Positions 9,605-28,045 of a DNA stretch of 64,000 nucleotides are shown here, one piece after another (position 1 is the stretch's first letter; each line of letters opens with the position of its first letter). The translations under genes were made by a program, and so were the position numbers. Source of the stretch: Rutidosis leptorrhynchoides (taxonomy: Eukaryota > Streptophyta > Magnoliopsida > Asterales > Asteraceae); NCBI RefSeq assembly GCF_046630445.1, contig NC_092337.1:365558001-365622000 (forward strand). The letters run 5' to 3'. The notes below the pieces were generated by a model. That model made no database searches and was not told the DNA's origin. It saw only the letters and a list, made by a program, of their open reading frames with translations.

Positions 9605-12126
9605 ATAGGTAGACTACACATGATATTTCTTTAAATGGAAAGCGTGCCAAGGTCGTTGTACTGGGATTCCGTCTGGTGTCTCCAGGTGGTATTCGCCATA
9701 GTCAGTTATGCCGACAACCCTGTAAGGTCCTTCCCATTGTGGGCCTAATTTTTCGACGTCCTGTTGTCGGCTGGCTTCATTACTTTGTAACACTAGGTTG
9801 TGTAGCTGAAAGTCTAATGGTTTGACTTTTTTGTCATAATGGTTTGCAATTTTTTACTTCTTTTCAGCCTGCCGAATGTGTGCTATTGTCCGACGCTCTT
9901 CTAGGGCGTCTAGATTTTCTCGCAATGTTTCGTCATTTTGTTGTTCATCGAACGTTGTTATTCGTTTGGTCGGGACATGGATTTCATCCGGGATGACTGC
10001 TTCAGTGCCGTATACCAGGCTGAATGGGGGTTCGTTTGTACTGTCTTTCGGTGTTGTCCGATGTGCCCAAAGTACATGTTAAAGTTCGTCCACCCATCCT
10101 TGTCTGTGTTTTCCTAGTTTGGCCTTTATTCCTGCTACTATATCCCTGTTAGTGACCTCTACCTATCCGTTGTCCTGTAGATATGCCACGGAAGTGAACG
10201 ATTGTTTAATGTCCATGTCTGCGCACCAGTCTTTAAAAGGGTTGTGTACAAATTGTGTTCCGTTGTCGCTGACAATTTCACGTGGTAAGCCGAAACAACA
10301 AACGATATCCTCTCATACGAAGGTTAAGATTTTCCTTTCGGTAATCGTGCTTAATGGCCTTGCTTCGACCCATTTTGTAAAGTAATCAATTGCGACGACT
10401 AAGAACTTAACATTTCCGACACCTCTTGAGAATGGACCGACGATGTCGATACCCCACTTGCAAAATGGCCAAGCGGCGTGTATTGGGATCATAATACACC
10501 GAGGGGATCTGTTGACGGGGGCGTGTATTTGACACGCCTCGCAGTTTACGATCAGATCGTATGTGTCGCGGTACATGTGTTGCCAGAAATAACCCATTTT
10601 CTTGATCCTGCTGACTATCGTTCTGTAGCTGGAGTGTGTCAAGCAGGCTCTTTCGTGCATTTCTTGTATGATTTCTTTGGCCTGCGTCGGTCCAACACAC
10701 CTCAAATATGGCTTGGTGAATGATTTTCTATACAGGATGCCATCTTTGAAGTGATACATTGGTGCACGCATCCGGATCCTACGAGCTTGTAGTTTGTCTT
10801 CCGGGAGGGTGACGTAGGTGAGGTAACTTATGAAGAGTGTCATCCAACAGTCTTCGTCTTCTGTGATTGTTGCCATGATGGTATCTTTGTCGGTTAACTT
10901 TCGTTCCAGTACTTCCACCATGACCTTTTTGCTGAAGTGATCGTATAGCAGGGAGGCAAGTTTGCTTAAAGCATCTGTTTTTTGTTACTGTAATTTCAAA
11001 TGCCACAAAGTTTTGAACCAGCGATTTTGCAAGCTCTAGGTATTTTTACATCGATGCGTCTCTTGCTTCGAAACTACCATTCAACTGGCTTGCTACTAGT
11101 TGTGAGTCAATGTAAGCTATGAGCCATTGTACGTCGATACTTTTTGCTAGGCGTAGGCCTGCTAATAGTGCTTCTTACTCATCTTCATTTTTATGAGGCG
11201 GCAAATTTCAGACGGATGGCGTAAGTTATTTCTTCCCCGTTTGGAGATACTAGGAGTAAACTTGTGCCGGCTCCTTCTTCACTTGACGCCCCATCTGCAT
11301 AAAGTTCCCAAACTTCGTCCTCGTCCCTTCTTGTAATTGTAGTTTCACCCTTTTTAATCATGTCAGAGGGGAGCTCTACCAGGAAGTTTGCTATAACTTG
11401 GCCTTTGACTGAATTTCTTGGGAGAAAATCGATTTCATGTTCGCCGAGCTCAATCGTCCACTTGGCCATTCTCCCGGATATCTCGGGTCGGTTCAAGACG
11501 TGCTTGATTGGTTGGTCTGTTAGGACCCGTATCGGGTGAGCTTGGAAGTATCTTCATAATCGCCTTGCCGTATGCACAAGGGCATAAATTAGCTTTTCCA
11601 TTGCCAGGTAATTTACTTCTTCGTTTTTTAATACTTTGCTTACAAAGTGTACCGGCATTTGGACTCTACCCATGTTAGCGACTAATACTGAGCTAATTGC
11701 CTTGGAGGAAGTGGCAAGGTATACCGTGAGAGTTTCTCCCTGGATTGGTGCCGTTAGGGTAGGTAACTCTTTTAGAAATGCTTTCATGTCTTGGAAGGCC
11801 TTCTTGGCGTCGTTCGTCCAAACGAAATCTTTTTTGTTCAAACACCCCTTTAGTTTATGGAATCGGGCTAAAGATCTATCCGCAGCCCGTGATAAGAATC
11901 TCGTTAGTGCCGCTAACTTCCCGTTTAGACTCTACACGTCTTTTTTAGTTCTAGGCGATTGCATGTCTTCAATTGCTTGAATTTTCTTTGGGTTCACCGT
12001 GATTCCTCTCGGAGTGACTATAAACCCTAAGAATCGGCCTTCTTCCATCCCGAAGGAACATTTTGATGGGTTTAGCTTCGTATTGATTTTTCGTAGTGAC
12101 TAGAACGTTTCGATTATGTCCAAAAT
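9605..12126 (-). pseudogene. pol: RNase H and integrase part of Tat pol
   Basis: Minus-strand continuation of the pol of T. RNase H pieces lie at 11554-11841 (a TVYLATSS-like segment, then LAMEKLIYALV) and 11191-11496 (ELYADGASS). The longest open part of integrase is 10313-10921: a complete HHCC zinc module (HERACLTH ... CEACQIH) and the first catalytic Asp in WGIDIVGPF. The second catalytic region is in the antisense of about 10250-10300. The C-terminal segment about 9620-9760 encodes the LGPQWEGPYRV-like block. Stops, for example antisense TAA at 10078-10080, and frameshifts between blocks make it non-functional. It is cut from its RT at 12126 by element A. Confidence 0.85.
12122..12126. 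repeat. Left target-site duplication of element A
   Basis: AAAAT here; AAAT follows the right LTR at 23936-23939. The junction A is shared with the LTR end, so the duplication is 4 bp, or 5 bp with one lost A. Confidence 0.65.
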
Positions 12127-13413
12127 TGTAGAGACCCGTCCTAATCCATCCGGACGAAGTCCATATCGATTATAAACGATTCACAATAGTTGATTACATT
12201 GCGAGGTACTTGACCTCTATATGATACATTTTACAAACATTACATTCGTTTTTGAAAAGACAATCTTTCATTACATCGAAAGTTGATAGGCATGCATACC
12301 ATTTCATAATATATCCAACTATAATTGACTTAATAATAAGCTTGATGAACTCGACGACTCGAATGCAACGTCTTTTGAAATATGCCATGAATGACTCCAA
12401 GTAATATCTATAAAATGAGCAAATGCACAGCGGAGGATTTCTTTCGTACCTGAGAATAAACATGCTTTAAAGTATCAACCAAAAGGTTGGTGAGTTCATT
12501 AGTTTATCATAAACATTCATTTCCATTATTTTAATAGACCACAAGATTTTCGTTTCTCATAAATATACGTCCCATGCATAGAGACAAAAATATCATTCAT
12601 ATGGATTGAACACCTGGTAACCGACATTCACAATATGCATATAAGAATATCCCCATCATTCCGGGATCCTCCTTCGGACATGATATAAATTTCGAAGTAC
12701 TAAATCATCTGGTACTTTGGATGGGGCTTGTTGGGCCCGATAGATCTATCTTTAGGATTCGCGTCAATTAGGGTGTCTGTTCCCTAATTTTTAGATTACC
12801 AGACTAAAAAGGGGCATATTCAGTTTAATAATCCAGCCATAGAATGTAGTTTGATTTACTCGTGTATATTTCGTAAAACAGTTAAAAAAGCAGCGCATGT
12901 ATTCTCCGCCCAAAAATATAAAGGTAAAAAGGCAAATGAAACTTACCTAATGTATTTTGTAGTAAAATACATATGGTTATATTGAACAATGCAGGGTTGG
13001 CCTCGAATTCACGAACCTATATCATTTGTATATACATTAACACATATTCTTGTAATCGAATAAATATGTATATTATTATTAATGATATAATTATTTATAT
13101 TAATAACTTATATTCAAAATGTTTAATATCTATATTTTTAGTTCTATTAATATATCTAAATATATATGGTTAATATTATATAAAAGATATCATTAGTTTG
13201 TTATATATAAGTATTTATATAAATAATGTCATTATGTAGGTATATAAGCTATTAATATAATTACAATTTATGTATTAAGTATATTTTAGGTATAAAATTT
13301 TTATTTGTAACAAAATGATAGTTTCGATAATAATGATTTACCAATAATAATAGCTTTCTTAATATCGATAATACTATTAATAATAACGATATTTGTTAAA
13401 ATTTGATACTTAT

Positions 13414-13447
<34 letters not shown>

Positions 13448-13929
13448 CTAATAATTAAAAAATGATATTAATACTAGTATTAGTGAAAATAATAATAACT
13501 TGTATTGATTTTATAATAACAATAATTTTACAATTTTTAGAAAGATAATAATATTCCTAATATCAATAACCTTAATCTTGATAATAATAATAATACTTGT
13601 TCTAATACTTGTTTTGATATTAATATAATAGTTGATATAGTATTACAATAACAATAATAATAACAATAAGTAATATTAATGTTAATGGTAGTAATAATTA
13701 TAATAACTAATGATAATACTAATACTTAATAATAATAATAATAATAATTATAATTATGATACAAGTATTAATAACAATAATAATGACAATAATATTAATA
13801 CTAGTAATAATAACATCAATTGATAATAACAATAATAACAATAATAATATTAATAGTATTAATAATAAAAATAATAAATGATAATTAAGCTACCTTATAA
13901 GCTCATCTTAAAAAAATTGCACCCAGCAG

Positions 13930-13975
13930 GGATTGAACCCGAGACCTCTCGAAACCCGACACCATCACTTAACCA
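13930..13975 (-). other. tRNA-like fragment with A-box and B-box similarity
   Basis: On the minus strand GGTTAAGTGATGG is similar to a pol III A box and GGTTCAATCC, about 25 bases on, to a B box. A T run follows downstream at 13911-13917. It is too short and poorly paired for a tRNA gene; a tRNA-derived (SINE-like) scrap inside the LTR is likelier. Also present in the right LTR at 21954-21999. Confidence 0.35.
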
Positions 13976-14012
13976 TCCATCCAGTACGTATTTTCTAATT
14001 ATAAAGCTACCC

Positions 14013-14013
<1 letters not shown>

Positions 14014-14093
<80 letters not shown>
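14014..14093. repeat. (TA)n microsatellite, about 40 units
   Basis: Uninterrupted TA repeat in the left LTR of A. The right-LTR counterpart at 22040-22102 is shorter and has a C interruption. Tyr-Ile frames across it are artefacts. Confidence 0.97.
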
Positions 14094-14094
<1 letters not shown>

Positions 14095-15098
14095 CTGGTA
14101 TCTGTTTATCTCTCTTTTACATCTTTGCAAAAACAGAACGACCAGATAATCTTATTCAAATCAAAACCATTGATTACTAGTATAATTTAGACTTGGTGAT
14201 GAAATAGAGAAACAACCACGATGTGCTGAATTAAATTACGTAACAGAAAAATAAAAATAAAACGAAATAAAATATAAAAAAAATAAAACTGAAGCAGGAA
14301 GAACACGATAAGAACCCATTGTTTGATTTTGAGATTTACAATGTTTTAGACAAAGATTCCTAAATAACATAAGTTCTAAATCATTGTTTGAAACTATCTG
14401 GGTTATCCATTGAACTTAAAACATTAAAAACTAAGTCGAATTTTATCAAGAACACGTTTGGTTGACTTTTTGAAACAAGACTTTGACTCCAAAATTAATA
14501 ATTAATAGAACGATTTAGGAGTTGAAACTCTACAGATAGTTTGAACAAAAGGTTCCTAACAAGACCTCATTAACACATTTTTAAATAAAATTCAAATTCG
14601 AACATTAACAAAATTAGTATACGTACAGAGCAATTTGACCGGGTATGCTTCTGTTTTTGTTTAAATTCAGCAAATTAAAGGTTGTAAAAGATAGTTGTAA
14701 TTGGTAATAGCAGTGGACGATTAATAGCAATATGGGAATTGATTTACTTGTATTCAATTATGAATTATCAATCGTTAATTTAAAGAAGAAGTGGGTCGAC
14801 AGAAGGTACTAATTATAAACAGAAGGAGAATTAAAATATAAAAAGCTGATAGGGAGTTTCAACTGAATTTGGAATTTTGTATCTGTTTTATCCCCTAGCT
14901 GGTACGATTTGATGACACAAAGAATCAATTCACAGCAACCTGATAATAATATGGAACAGAATATGTATTCCTGTGTTTGTTATACAATTTATATATGTAA
15001 TTAACTGTATTTATCCATAAACAGATATATATACCTGCATAAATATCATTATATCTAAATATAACTGTATTATATATTTATATGTATATTTATATAAT

Positions 15099-15208
<110 letters not shown>

Positions 15209-15948
15209 TATTCTCATACCTGTTTTTATATTATATTTGTATTACTCTTATATTTATATATTTTTATTTATAGATTATAATTAATCTTTTAATAAATATA
15301 ATTTCATTAATAATACTCTCAATATTATTAATAACAATATTACAAATAATTCTATAACAATTTATATATATCAGCTCTTATATCTATATATTATCTATTG
15401 ATAATAATAATATTTCTAACACTGATTTTAGCAAAGATCCTAATAAAAAAAAGTATTAATTATTATTAGTACCACTAATATTATTAGTTATAAATTTATT
15501 AATGATAATAATAATAATATTAACTCTATTAATAATATAACAACTTATACTTATTGAATTTCATATATTATATTAAATATATGTACTTTATATAATAATA
15601 TTAATGATACAAATATGGTAATAAGATAATGATGATAATATTGATATAGCAAATTATATAATATATTACTTTTTATTATATCCTATCTATCTATTATATA
15701 ATTTATTGAATTTCTTGATATTTAAATAACACAGTATATATAGTACTACCTATATATGGGATTCACATATATTTACATTTTTATTTACACACAAATGTTC
15801 GTGAATCGTTGGGAATAGTCAAGGGTAAAATGATTTCATGAAAGTAGTTCAAAAATTCTTGAGACTCAACTTTATAAATTTTGCTTATCGTATCGAAATC
15901 ATATAAAGATTAAGTTTAAATTTAGTCGAAATTTTCCGGGTCACTACA

Positions 15949-15984
15949 GTACCTACCCGTTAAAGAAATTTCGTCCCGAAATTT
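15949..15984 (-). promoter_or_regulatory. Polypurine tract and stem-loop of element A
   Basis: On the minus strand an AAATTTCGGGACGAAATTT stem-loop (15966-15984) is followed by TTTAACGGGTAGGTAC at the LTR edge. Identical in arrangement to elements C and V. Confidence 0.75.
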
Positions 15985-16121
15985 GAGTGTGGTCATCATG
16001 GCTAACACTACAAATGTTTTCATGACGAATATGAGTTGATAAATAGAGTTTTATCATCATTAAGTAAATGGATAAAACGATTCGATTACTTGAAGAGTAT
16101 AGGTAAACTATCACAAAAGAG

Positions 16122-16628
16122 TGAAATGATTAAATGAAGATTCGACTTAACCGGTGACGTAGTCACGATTGAATTTAGAAAATAAATTGCATCCTAATTT
16201 TTGACGTTGTCTTGATTGAATTCCTGAATTCAAGGGATTTAAAGAAAATCTTCGAAATCCAAAAGATTCGATTCTTCGGCGAATACGGAAATTAGGATCT
16301 CTATAATTAAATACGGTGATCTACTTCGATAACTCTATCTGATATTCCCATTATAAATTAAGTTCTTCCTTTCCATTATCCTCACCATTCCTATACTCAA
16401 TTTCCAAATTCAAAAGATTGTGAAAATGCTTAATCCAGTTCTAATCCTTGTCCTTATCATGACTATCGCCACAATCATTCTCTTTTCCAACTTCCACCGG
16501 GGGAATCTGTTTTCTTCTACTTCGCCCTTGGGGTTATAGTGTTTTTAATTCTCCCGTGTCTTTATGTTGCGATAAACATTGATATACACGGTTTGTAATT
16601 CCTATGTTTGTGATCGGCTTTAAATTTT
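16122..16628 (+). other. Cargo segment of element A
   Basis: Backbone homology with element V ends at 16121 and resumes at about 16629 (near the CGGAGCTC motif). The 507 bases between have no counterpart in V, which carries 769 unrelated bases at the same place. The segment holds a TATA-like TTATAAATTAAG (about 16352-16363) and the small plus-strand ORF 16426-16539, antisense to the element. Confidence 0.65.
16426..16539 (+). CDS. Predicted 37-residue membrane microprotein in A cargo
   Basis: ATG to TAG, 37 codons. Residues 1-22 are strongly hydrophobic (MLNPVLILVLIMTIATIILF) and could form one transmembrane helix or an uncleaved signal anchor. They are followed by a short polar tail with His-Arg and Ser/Thr. 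A TATA-like element lies about 70 bases upstream and the sequence before the ATG is an A/C-rich plausible leader. It lies antisense to the retroelement in the slot where V has its PB1-like gene. I recognise no family. It could be chance, or the truncated first exon of a captured secreted-protein gene. Confidence 0.35.
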   Translation: MLNPVLILVLIMTIATIILFSNFHRGNLFSSTSPLGL

Positions 16629-18860
16629 CCTTTATTTTTCGGAGCTCCATGCTCTTGTTTTCTCTTCCCGACTCCAAGTCAAGCGAATAATGGTCCAGTA
16701 TTCGTAGATATAGAGTTTCGAATGATTATAATGTTCTAAGCAGGGTGGAACGTGATAGCACGATTTGATTTTCAAATTTATCAAAAATATAGACGATAGA
16801 ACTATCAAGAATATATTCTTCTTGATATGTTCAGAGGTTAACATGACACATGATAATGGTATAATCTACCGTGAACCATCATCACGTTCCATTAGAAACT
16901 CAGCATGACTTACTGTAATATAATTACGTTGATCAAGTGTCATTATATTATACTAACTCATGCATCAGTTCCCAACACTACTTCAAAACATTCGTATTTT
17001 AAACTCGAAAGTTTACAGAATATATAACTAACAGTTTCAATATGATGTAACACTGATAGCACGAAGAGATTAATGATTTCAGATAAGTATAGTTATGAAA
17101 ATATCTTCAGGAATATGGAGGATATTTATAATGAAAGATACGATGATATCTTGGAATTTCAAACATCGAAGGTTGATGAAGAAAATTTGTCCGCAAGAGT
17201 TTGGAGTAAGGAGCAAGATATTCGCTAAAGACATCAGCAGGCATTGAATTATTTGGATTCTTTGAAGTCAAACTTATTCTTTGAGATTTGTCACGGCTTC
17301 CTTCATAGTTTCGCATAATCCGCTTTTCGGTACTAAATTTTCTATTGAGTGTTTCCAATACTCCATTCTTTGTCATCAAACTTTTGACGGTTAAGGTCGT
17401 TTATGGTTGTCTACAGTTTCTGCTGCTTCATTCAGCTTTTTCAACATTCAGAGTATTGATTTGTAGACTGAGTGCTGTTCAGAATTTCAGAATGATAGAC
17501 CATAATTCTAAGAGATAAATGTTATAGATATAACTGTTGATGTATATATGCTGTGAGTTTTCATAGTACTAATTGCTGATTCCCGGTAATTGGTATGGCA
17601 GTTCTTGTTACAAGATGCGGATGAGTATATGATAGGGTTTCAATGAATAAATATAATGATTTATCGGAGAGATTTAAACCAAGAAACAACGAGGTTGCCG
17701 GTATGTATGCTGGTAATATGGTAGAATATGAAACGTTCCCTGGTAACAATAAAAGAGCACACATATATATCAAAGTGTTAATAAGGCTGTTTAGAACGAA
17801 AAGTCGAAGTTGACTTGCTGGAGTTGTGACAAAATTTGCTACTTTGAAAGGAATTACTAAGTTATTTTGGGTAATAATAACACTAAAGGAATTAGCACAG
17901 ATACGTGTTAAACGTTTACTCAGGTTCTGAGTGTTTTCAGGTGCATATCTATATGCATCAATCTTTTCTCCTGTAGATGAAGTGCGATTGGTTCATCCTC
18001 TCGATTGAGGTGTTTTCAAGAATCATGAAAGTTTGAACACAGATTGTAATCGTCAAGATACAATTGAGGTTTAAGTTGAAATCAAGTGGCAACTTGAAGA
18101 ATTGTTTAGTTTCATATGTTATAATCGATATTTTAATTCATTATAATTGTCCAATGTTATTAGTCCTCAGTCGCTAGTCCACAGTTGACAGTCCAATAAT
18201 TCATTTATAGTTTAATATATAATATTCGAATTAATTAATACATATCATGACCCGTGTACATGTCTCAGACTCGATCACAACTCAAAGAATATATATTATT
18301 GTAGAATCAACCTCAACCCTGTATAGAGACCTCGATCATTACTGCATATAGAGTGTCTATGGTGATTCCAAATAATATATATAGATGCGTCGATATGATA
18401 TGTCAAAACCTTGTATACGTGTCCCGGTATTTAAAGTGCGTAAAAATAAATAACAGAAATTAAATGACAATAAATAAAGTGCGTAAAGTAAATAACAGAA
18501 ATTAAATGACGATAAATAAAATTGCGAGAATGTGAATTGCGATAATTAAATTGCGATAAATAAAATGTAATCAGTTAGCTAGGAACAATTAGCTAGGAAG
18601 AGTTAGCGTGGATTCTTAACAAAAATTTTCGTAGTTAAATTTGTTTGTTTCTGTCAAATTTTTATTTCGTCAAATGTTTTCTTCATTATGCCACTTGTTG
18701 GATTCTGATAAATCAAAATCTAAATATGAAATTGGATGAAAATGGTTATTCTGTGGTGAACGGATTTGTATAACGGTGGATGTAAGTAGAATAGTAAATT
18801 ATCATTGAATCAGATTCAAAGAATGTACAGTGTAACTTATTAATGTGAAATATAAATATT
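16629..18860 (-). other. Non-coding interior of element A
   Basis: 2.2 kb where gag-pol would sit in a complete element. Stops occur in all frames. It is homologous to about 57.73-59.97 kb of V (for example the poly-pyrimidine CTGCTGCTTCATTCAGC block at about 17420 and 58850). No protein similarity was recognised on either strand. Confidence 0.6.
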
Positions 18861-18864
18861 TCCT

Positions 18865-18886
18865 CGGGTATCACCTACCCGTTAAA
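18865..18886 (-). promoter_or_regulatory. Internal polypurine-like hairpin of element A
   Basis: Minus strand TTAACGGGTAGGTGATACCCG: the same TTAACGGGTAGGT as the LTR-proximal polypurine tract, continued into a perfect 6-bp hairpin (CGGGTA/TACCCG). Conserved in V (59979-60000) and C (42392-42412). Confidence 0.65.
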
Positions 18887-19185
18887 ATATTTTCACCATT
18901 AACAGTTTGTACGCAAGAGTTTTTAATTACAATCTTTATGAAACAATATATATACATATATATTTTCTTCAGACGTAATCATGGATTTAATGAGTCAATG
19001 TGATATTAAACTCATCAGATTTGCGGCTAAAACTAGAGTACATAATCTCTAAAACATTAGAGATTACCTAATCGTCATGTAGAACGAAGATAGTTTATGT
19101 AGAACGATTCGTAGAACGATGATTATGCTTGAGGTATAGATTGCGAGGTTGAGACGTGTGATGATGTTGTTGTTGTTGGTACTGG

Positions 19186-19749
19186 TTATGCTGCTGGTGA
19201 TATTGTTGTTGTTGCTGCTACAAGTGTTGTTGGTGTTGAGGTTGGTGATGATGTTGGTGTAGTAAGTATAGCTTGTAGATCACGCACCATTCTTGTCAGG
19301 TTTTCTATTCTACCCTCTATCATTTCTATCCATCCACTCATCTGATTCGATAGATCTTGATTATCAATTCGAAGTTCCCTAACTTCTTCTAATATTTCCC
19401 TTCTATTGGTATTCGGAAGTAGAGGTTGAATATTTTCTGAGATTGCAGTAATGCGACCTTCGAGGTGGAAAACTTTAGCAAGAAGGGTGAATACAGTGTT
19501 GTGCATAGGTTCACCGGTGAGTACATCATTTTCTCCGATGTTAGGAGGTAAGTTTGGTTCACGGTAGGGTTCTCCTTCTTCGTTTCTCCATCGAGTGAGT
19601 AAGTCTCGGACCCACCCCTATCTCCTCCAGAAAGAAAAATAACTAAATGGTTGAGGCACTTCTGGTTCATTGACTTCGGAGTCTGCTTCAATATACATCT
19701 CGAAATCGCTTCTGGAACTAATGGAATCCAAGCTAGGTGTAGGATCCAT
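19186..19749 (-). pseudogene. Accessory ORF1 (acidic plus coiled-coil) of element A
   Basis: One frame of 187 codons on the element's sense strand, starting at the ATG at 19749 about 390 bases after the primer site. It is broken by a single in-frame TAG about 43 codons in. The N-terminal part is acidic and Ser-rich. A middle piece reads WRNEEGEPYREPNLPP. The last 106 residues form a probable coiled coil (LEEVRELRIDNQDL, IEGRIENLTRMVRDLQ) with a Thr/Ser/Pro-rich tail. A diverged copy with more damage lies in V (60220-60769). It is not gag: it has no gag domain or zinc knuckle. Function unknown. Its recurrence at the same place in two elements shows that it belongs to the family. Confidence 0.6.
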
Positions 19750-20141
19750 CTCTCACGATCAGTTAAAGGGTTTTGATATGAAATGATTTTCGAATATCGA
19801 ATAATATTCTAATTATATATAGAATATCTATACATACTTCCAAAGATCCCATGAATTACGGAGAAAATTAAGGAAACGTGTCAGATAAAGTCTACAGTGA
19901 CAGATATGCTAAGATATAGATTAATAGATATACTAAGATATGAATTTTTGTCTATACACTATCCATGCAATCATTGCAGTAAGATGTGTCTAGAATAAGA
20001 ATGATAAGCAGATGATTTCCGACTAGAAATGATAAGCAAAACTTTTGACATGCAGACACGGTCAAAGTCCAGACTTACAAATGCATCCTAACGATTATCA
20101 GTTAGACACACTAATGCAAGACCTGGTTCACTAAGACCACC

Positions 20142-20153
20142 GCTCTGATACCA
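20142..20153 (-). promoter_or_regulatory. Primer binding site of element A (tRNA-iMet)
   Basis: TGGTATCAGAGC on the minus strand, two bases inside the 5' LTR. Confidence 0.9.
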
Positions 20154-20155
20154 AC

Positions 20156-23935
<3,780 letters not shown>

Positions 23936-24274
23936 AAATCATCTGTTCCTCCGAGTTACTTTTAATGACAATGTCGTCCACGTATGCTTCAATGTTTCTT
24001 CCGATCTGATTCTGGAATGCCTTGTCGATCACTTTTTGGTACGTTACACATGCATTTTTTAAACCAAATGGCATTTTGGTATAGCAAAAGATGCCCTTAT
24101 TTGTGAAGAACGCGGTTTTTTCTTCGTCAATTTCTGCCATTGGTATTTGTTGGTAACCTCTGTACGCATCTAAGAAGCTTTTAAATTTGTGACCCGCGAG
24201 GGACACGACTTTCCAGTCGATCTCCGACAATGGATAGTTATCCTTTAAGAAAGCTTTGTTGATGTCCTTGTAGT
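23936..24274 (-). pseudogene. pol: RT core of Tat pol (element T)
   Basis: About 113 residues of RT between the A insertion and the solo LTR. Visible blocks are KDNYPL, the first catalytic Asp in FLDAYRGYQQI, the MPFGLKNA region, and the active site AYVDDIV near residue 110, so the catalytic Asps remain. The 5' end stops at the GTAGT duplication (24270-24274). The 3' end stops at 23936 and resumes at 12126 across element A in a compatible frame. It is an inactive fragment because its gene is in three pieces. Confidence 0.9.
24270..24274. repeat. Target-site duplication GTAGT (left)
   Basis: Matches 26688-26692 exactly. Removing the LTR and one copy rejoins the RT segment of T. Confidence 0.9.
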
Positions 24275-24472
24275 TGATAATGCTAAAAACGAACATATAT
24301 TACATAGCATTATCCTTCAAGAAAGACAAGCTTTTGGTTGCAATTGTTCTATTTACAAGTGATATTCGTTTAAATAATAAAAGGTGAAGACAAAAGACAG
24401 ATTCGACGATTTGAAGATGTAAACGACCAAAACGCTAAAAAGTACAAAGTACAATCTAAGTGGTTCAATTTA

Positions 24473-26687
<2,215 letters not shown>

Positions 26688-27060
26688 GTAGTCGACACAC
26701 ATGCGCTAAGAGTCCTCTGCCTTTTTTTACCATGATGGGGTTGGCTACCCATGTTTGGTATTTTACTTCCTTCATTATCCCGGCATCGACAAGCCGTTGC
26801 ACCTCGTCATCCAGGAATTTGCTTTGTTCTAACGCCATAGCTCGTTTCTTTTGGACGACGGGCGTGATGTTTGGGTTCACATTTAGCCGGTGTTGTGCTA
26901 TTTCTCGTGGGACACCATTCATGTCCGATGGCTCCCAGGCGAAAACATCGATATTTGCTACTAGGAGTTTACACAATGTGTCCTTTGCATTAGTGTTCAA
27001 AGTAGCTCCAACCTGGATCCGTTGTTCCGGATATTTAGGGTTCGGGGACACATAGTCATC
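26688..27060 (-). pseudogene. pol: RT N-terminal part of Tat pol (element T)
   Basis: About 120 residues: NPKYPEQRIQVGATL, FAWEPSDMNGVPREIAQHRL, then the KFLDDEVQRLVDAGIM and WVANPIMVKKG blocks typical of the RT approach in Tat-type elements. A frameshift after the KKG block damages the next motif, and the solo LTR interrupts the gene at GTAGT. It connects upstream to the protease segment with a frame break. Confidence 0.88.
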
Positions 27061-27096
27061 ATCGTAAATTATAATGTCATTGGTGCCTTTGAATAT

Positions 27097-27720
27097 CTAC
27101 AAACACTCAATCGGCTCCAACTCTTGTGTCCGGATTGTTGCTATTCCGGCTGGGGTTGGAAATTTCAACATGCCATGTACCGTTGACGTAATTGCACCAA
27201 TTTTTTGCATAGCATTCCACCCTAGGATGATGTTGTATTGTGAGTCTGTTTTGACAATAGAGAATTCGATGTCTGCAGTGCTTTGGAAAGGTAATATTCC
27301 TAGAATGACTTCCAACGTGATGGAACCTACTGGCCAAGTTGCAGCACTGTTGAATCCTGCTAATGGTGAAGTTACGACTTTCTTTTGCCTTCAGATGCTT
27401 TCTGGTAGCTGCAAAAAGCAGTGTTCGAACATGACCTCTGCTCCTGGGCCAGTGTCAGTGTATATTAGTCCAATTTGGCAATTGGAAATGTGCGCCCGAA
27501 TGATAACCGGTTCAGAAGAAGGGTTAATATTAGATAATGATGGGAAGATGATGGGTTCATGCTTCCAGTTATCTAATACTCCAGCTTTGCGTCGTTGCCC
27601 AGCATCCCATGAGTGGATCATGTATATGTCAGCCTTCATTGTGTTGCCTGGGCGTGTGTCTTCATTGACTAGCTCGTGAGGTTGAGGAGTGATTAATTTC
27701 GTACCTTTAGATAGCGCCAT
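27097..27720 (-). pseudogene. Protease region of Tat pol (element T)
   Basis: Two overlapping frames make one protein. The first (27391-27720) starts with a Met and includes RRKAGVLDNWKHEPIIF and the aspartic-protease motif YTDTGPGAEVMFEHCFLQL. It ends in a stop after LPESI. The continuation (27097-27315) has SIVKTDSQYNIILGWNAMQKIG and HGMLKFPTPAGIATI. The catalytic triad is DTG, normal for a retropepsin. Upstream of the Met there is no gag coding sequence; a leader-like, AT-rich stretch and then a promoter region follow. Either gag was deleted or this frame was the first one of a gag-less derivative. Confidence 0.82.
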
Positions 27721-28045
27721 TTGATCAAACCAAAATCTTAATTAGGTTATAGATTTTGGGCTTGAGTGCTTGATTTGAGAAAAAAGAGTGAATCGGATGT
27801 TTTAACTCCAATAATTTTTTAACCCCAATTTGAAATTTGGATTTCAAGGGTGTAAAACAATCGATGGGATTAACCTCACTCGATTGGAATCGGGTAAGTT
27901 AATATCTTAGAGTGAAGATTAACTCCGATAGCGACTGGAATATTAATCGGAGTTGTATTATCAGCTGGAGAAATGTTACCGTAATTAATTTGGGCAGAGT
28001 AACATTAATGCATCCAGTGTTGTTAAATGAATGATCTTGTTCGTG
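27721..28045 (-). other. Leader-like region upstream of T protease
   Basis: AT-rich, no frame, lying between the TATA box at 28046 and the Met at 27720. No tRNA primer site could be found in it. It could be R/U5 plus untranslated leader. Confidence 0.4.

Noticed and set aside
12194-12463. 89-residue frame recurring at 20223
   Set aside because: LTR sequence of element A, and equivalent frames are broken in V.
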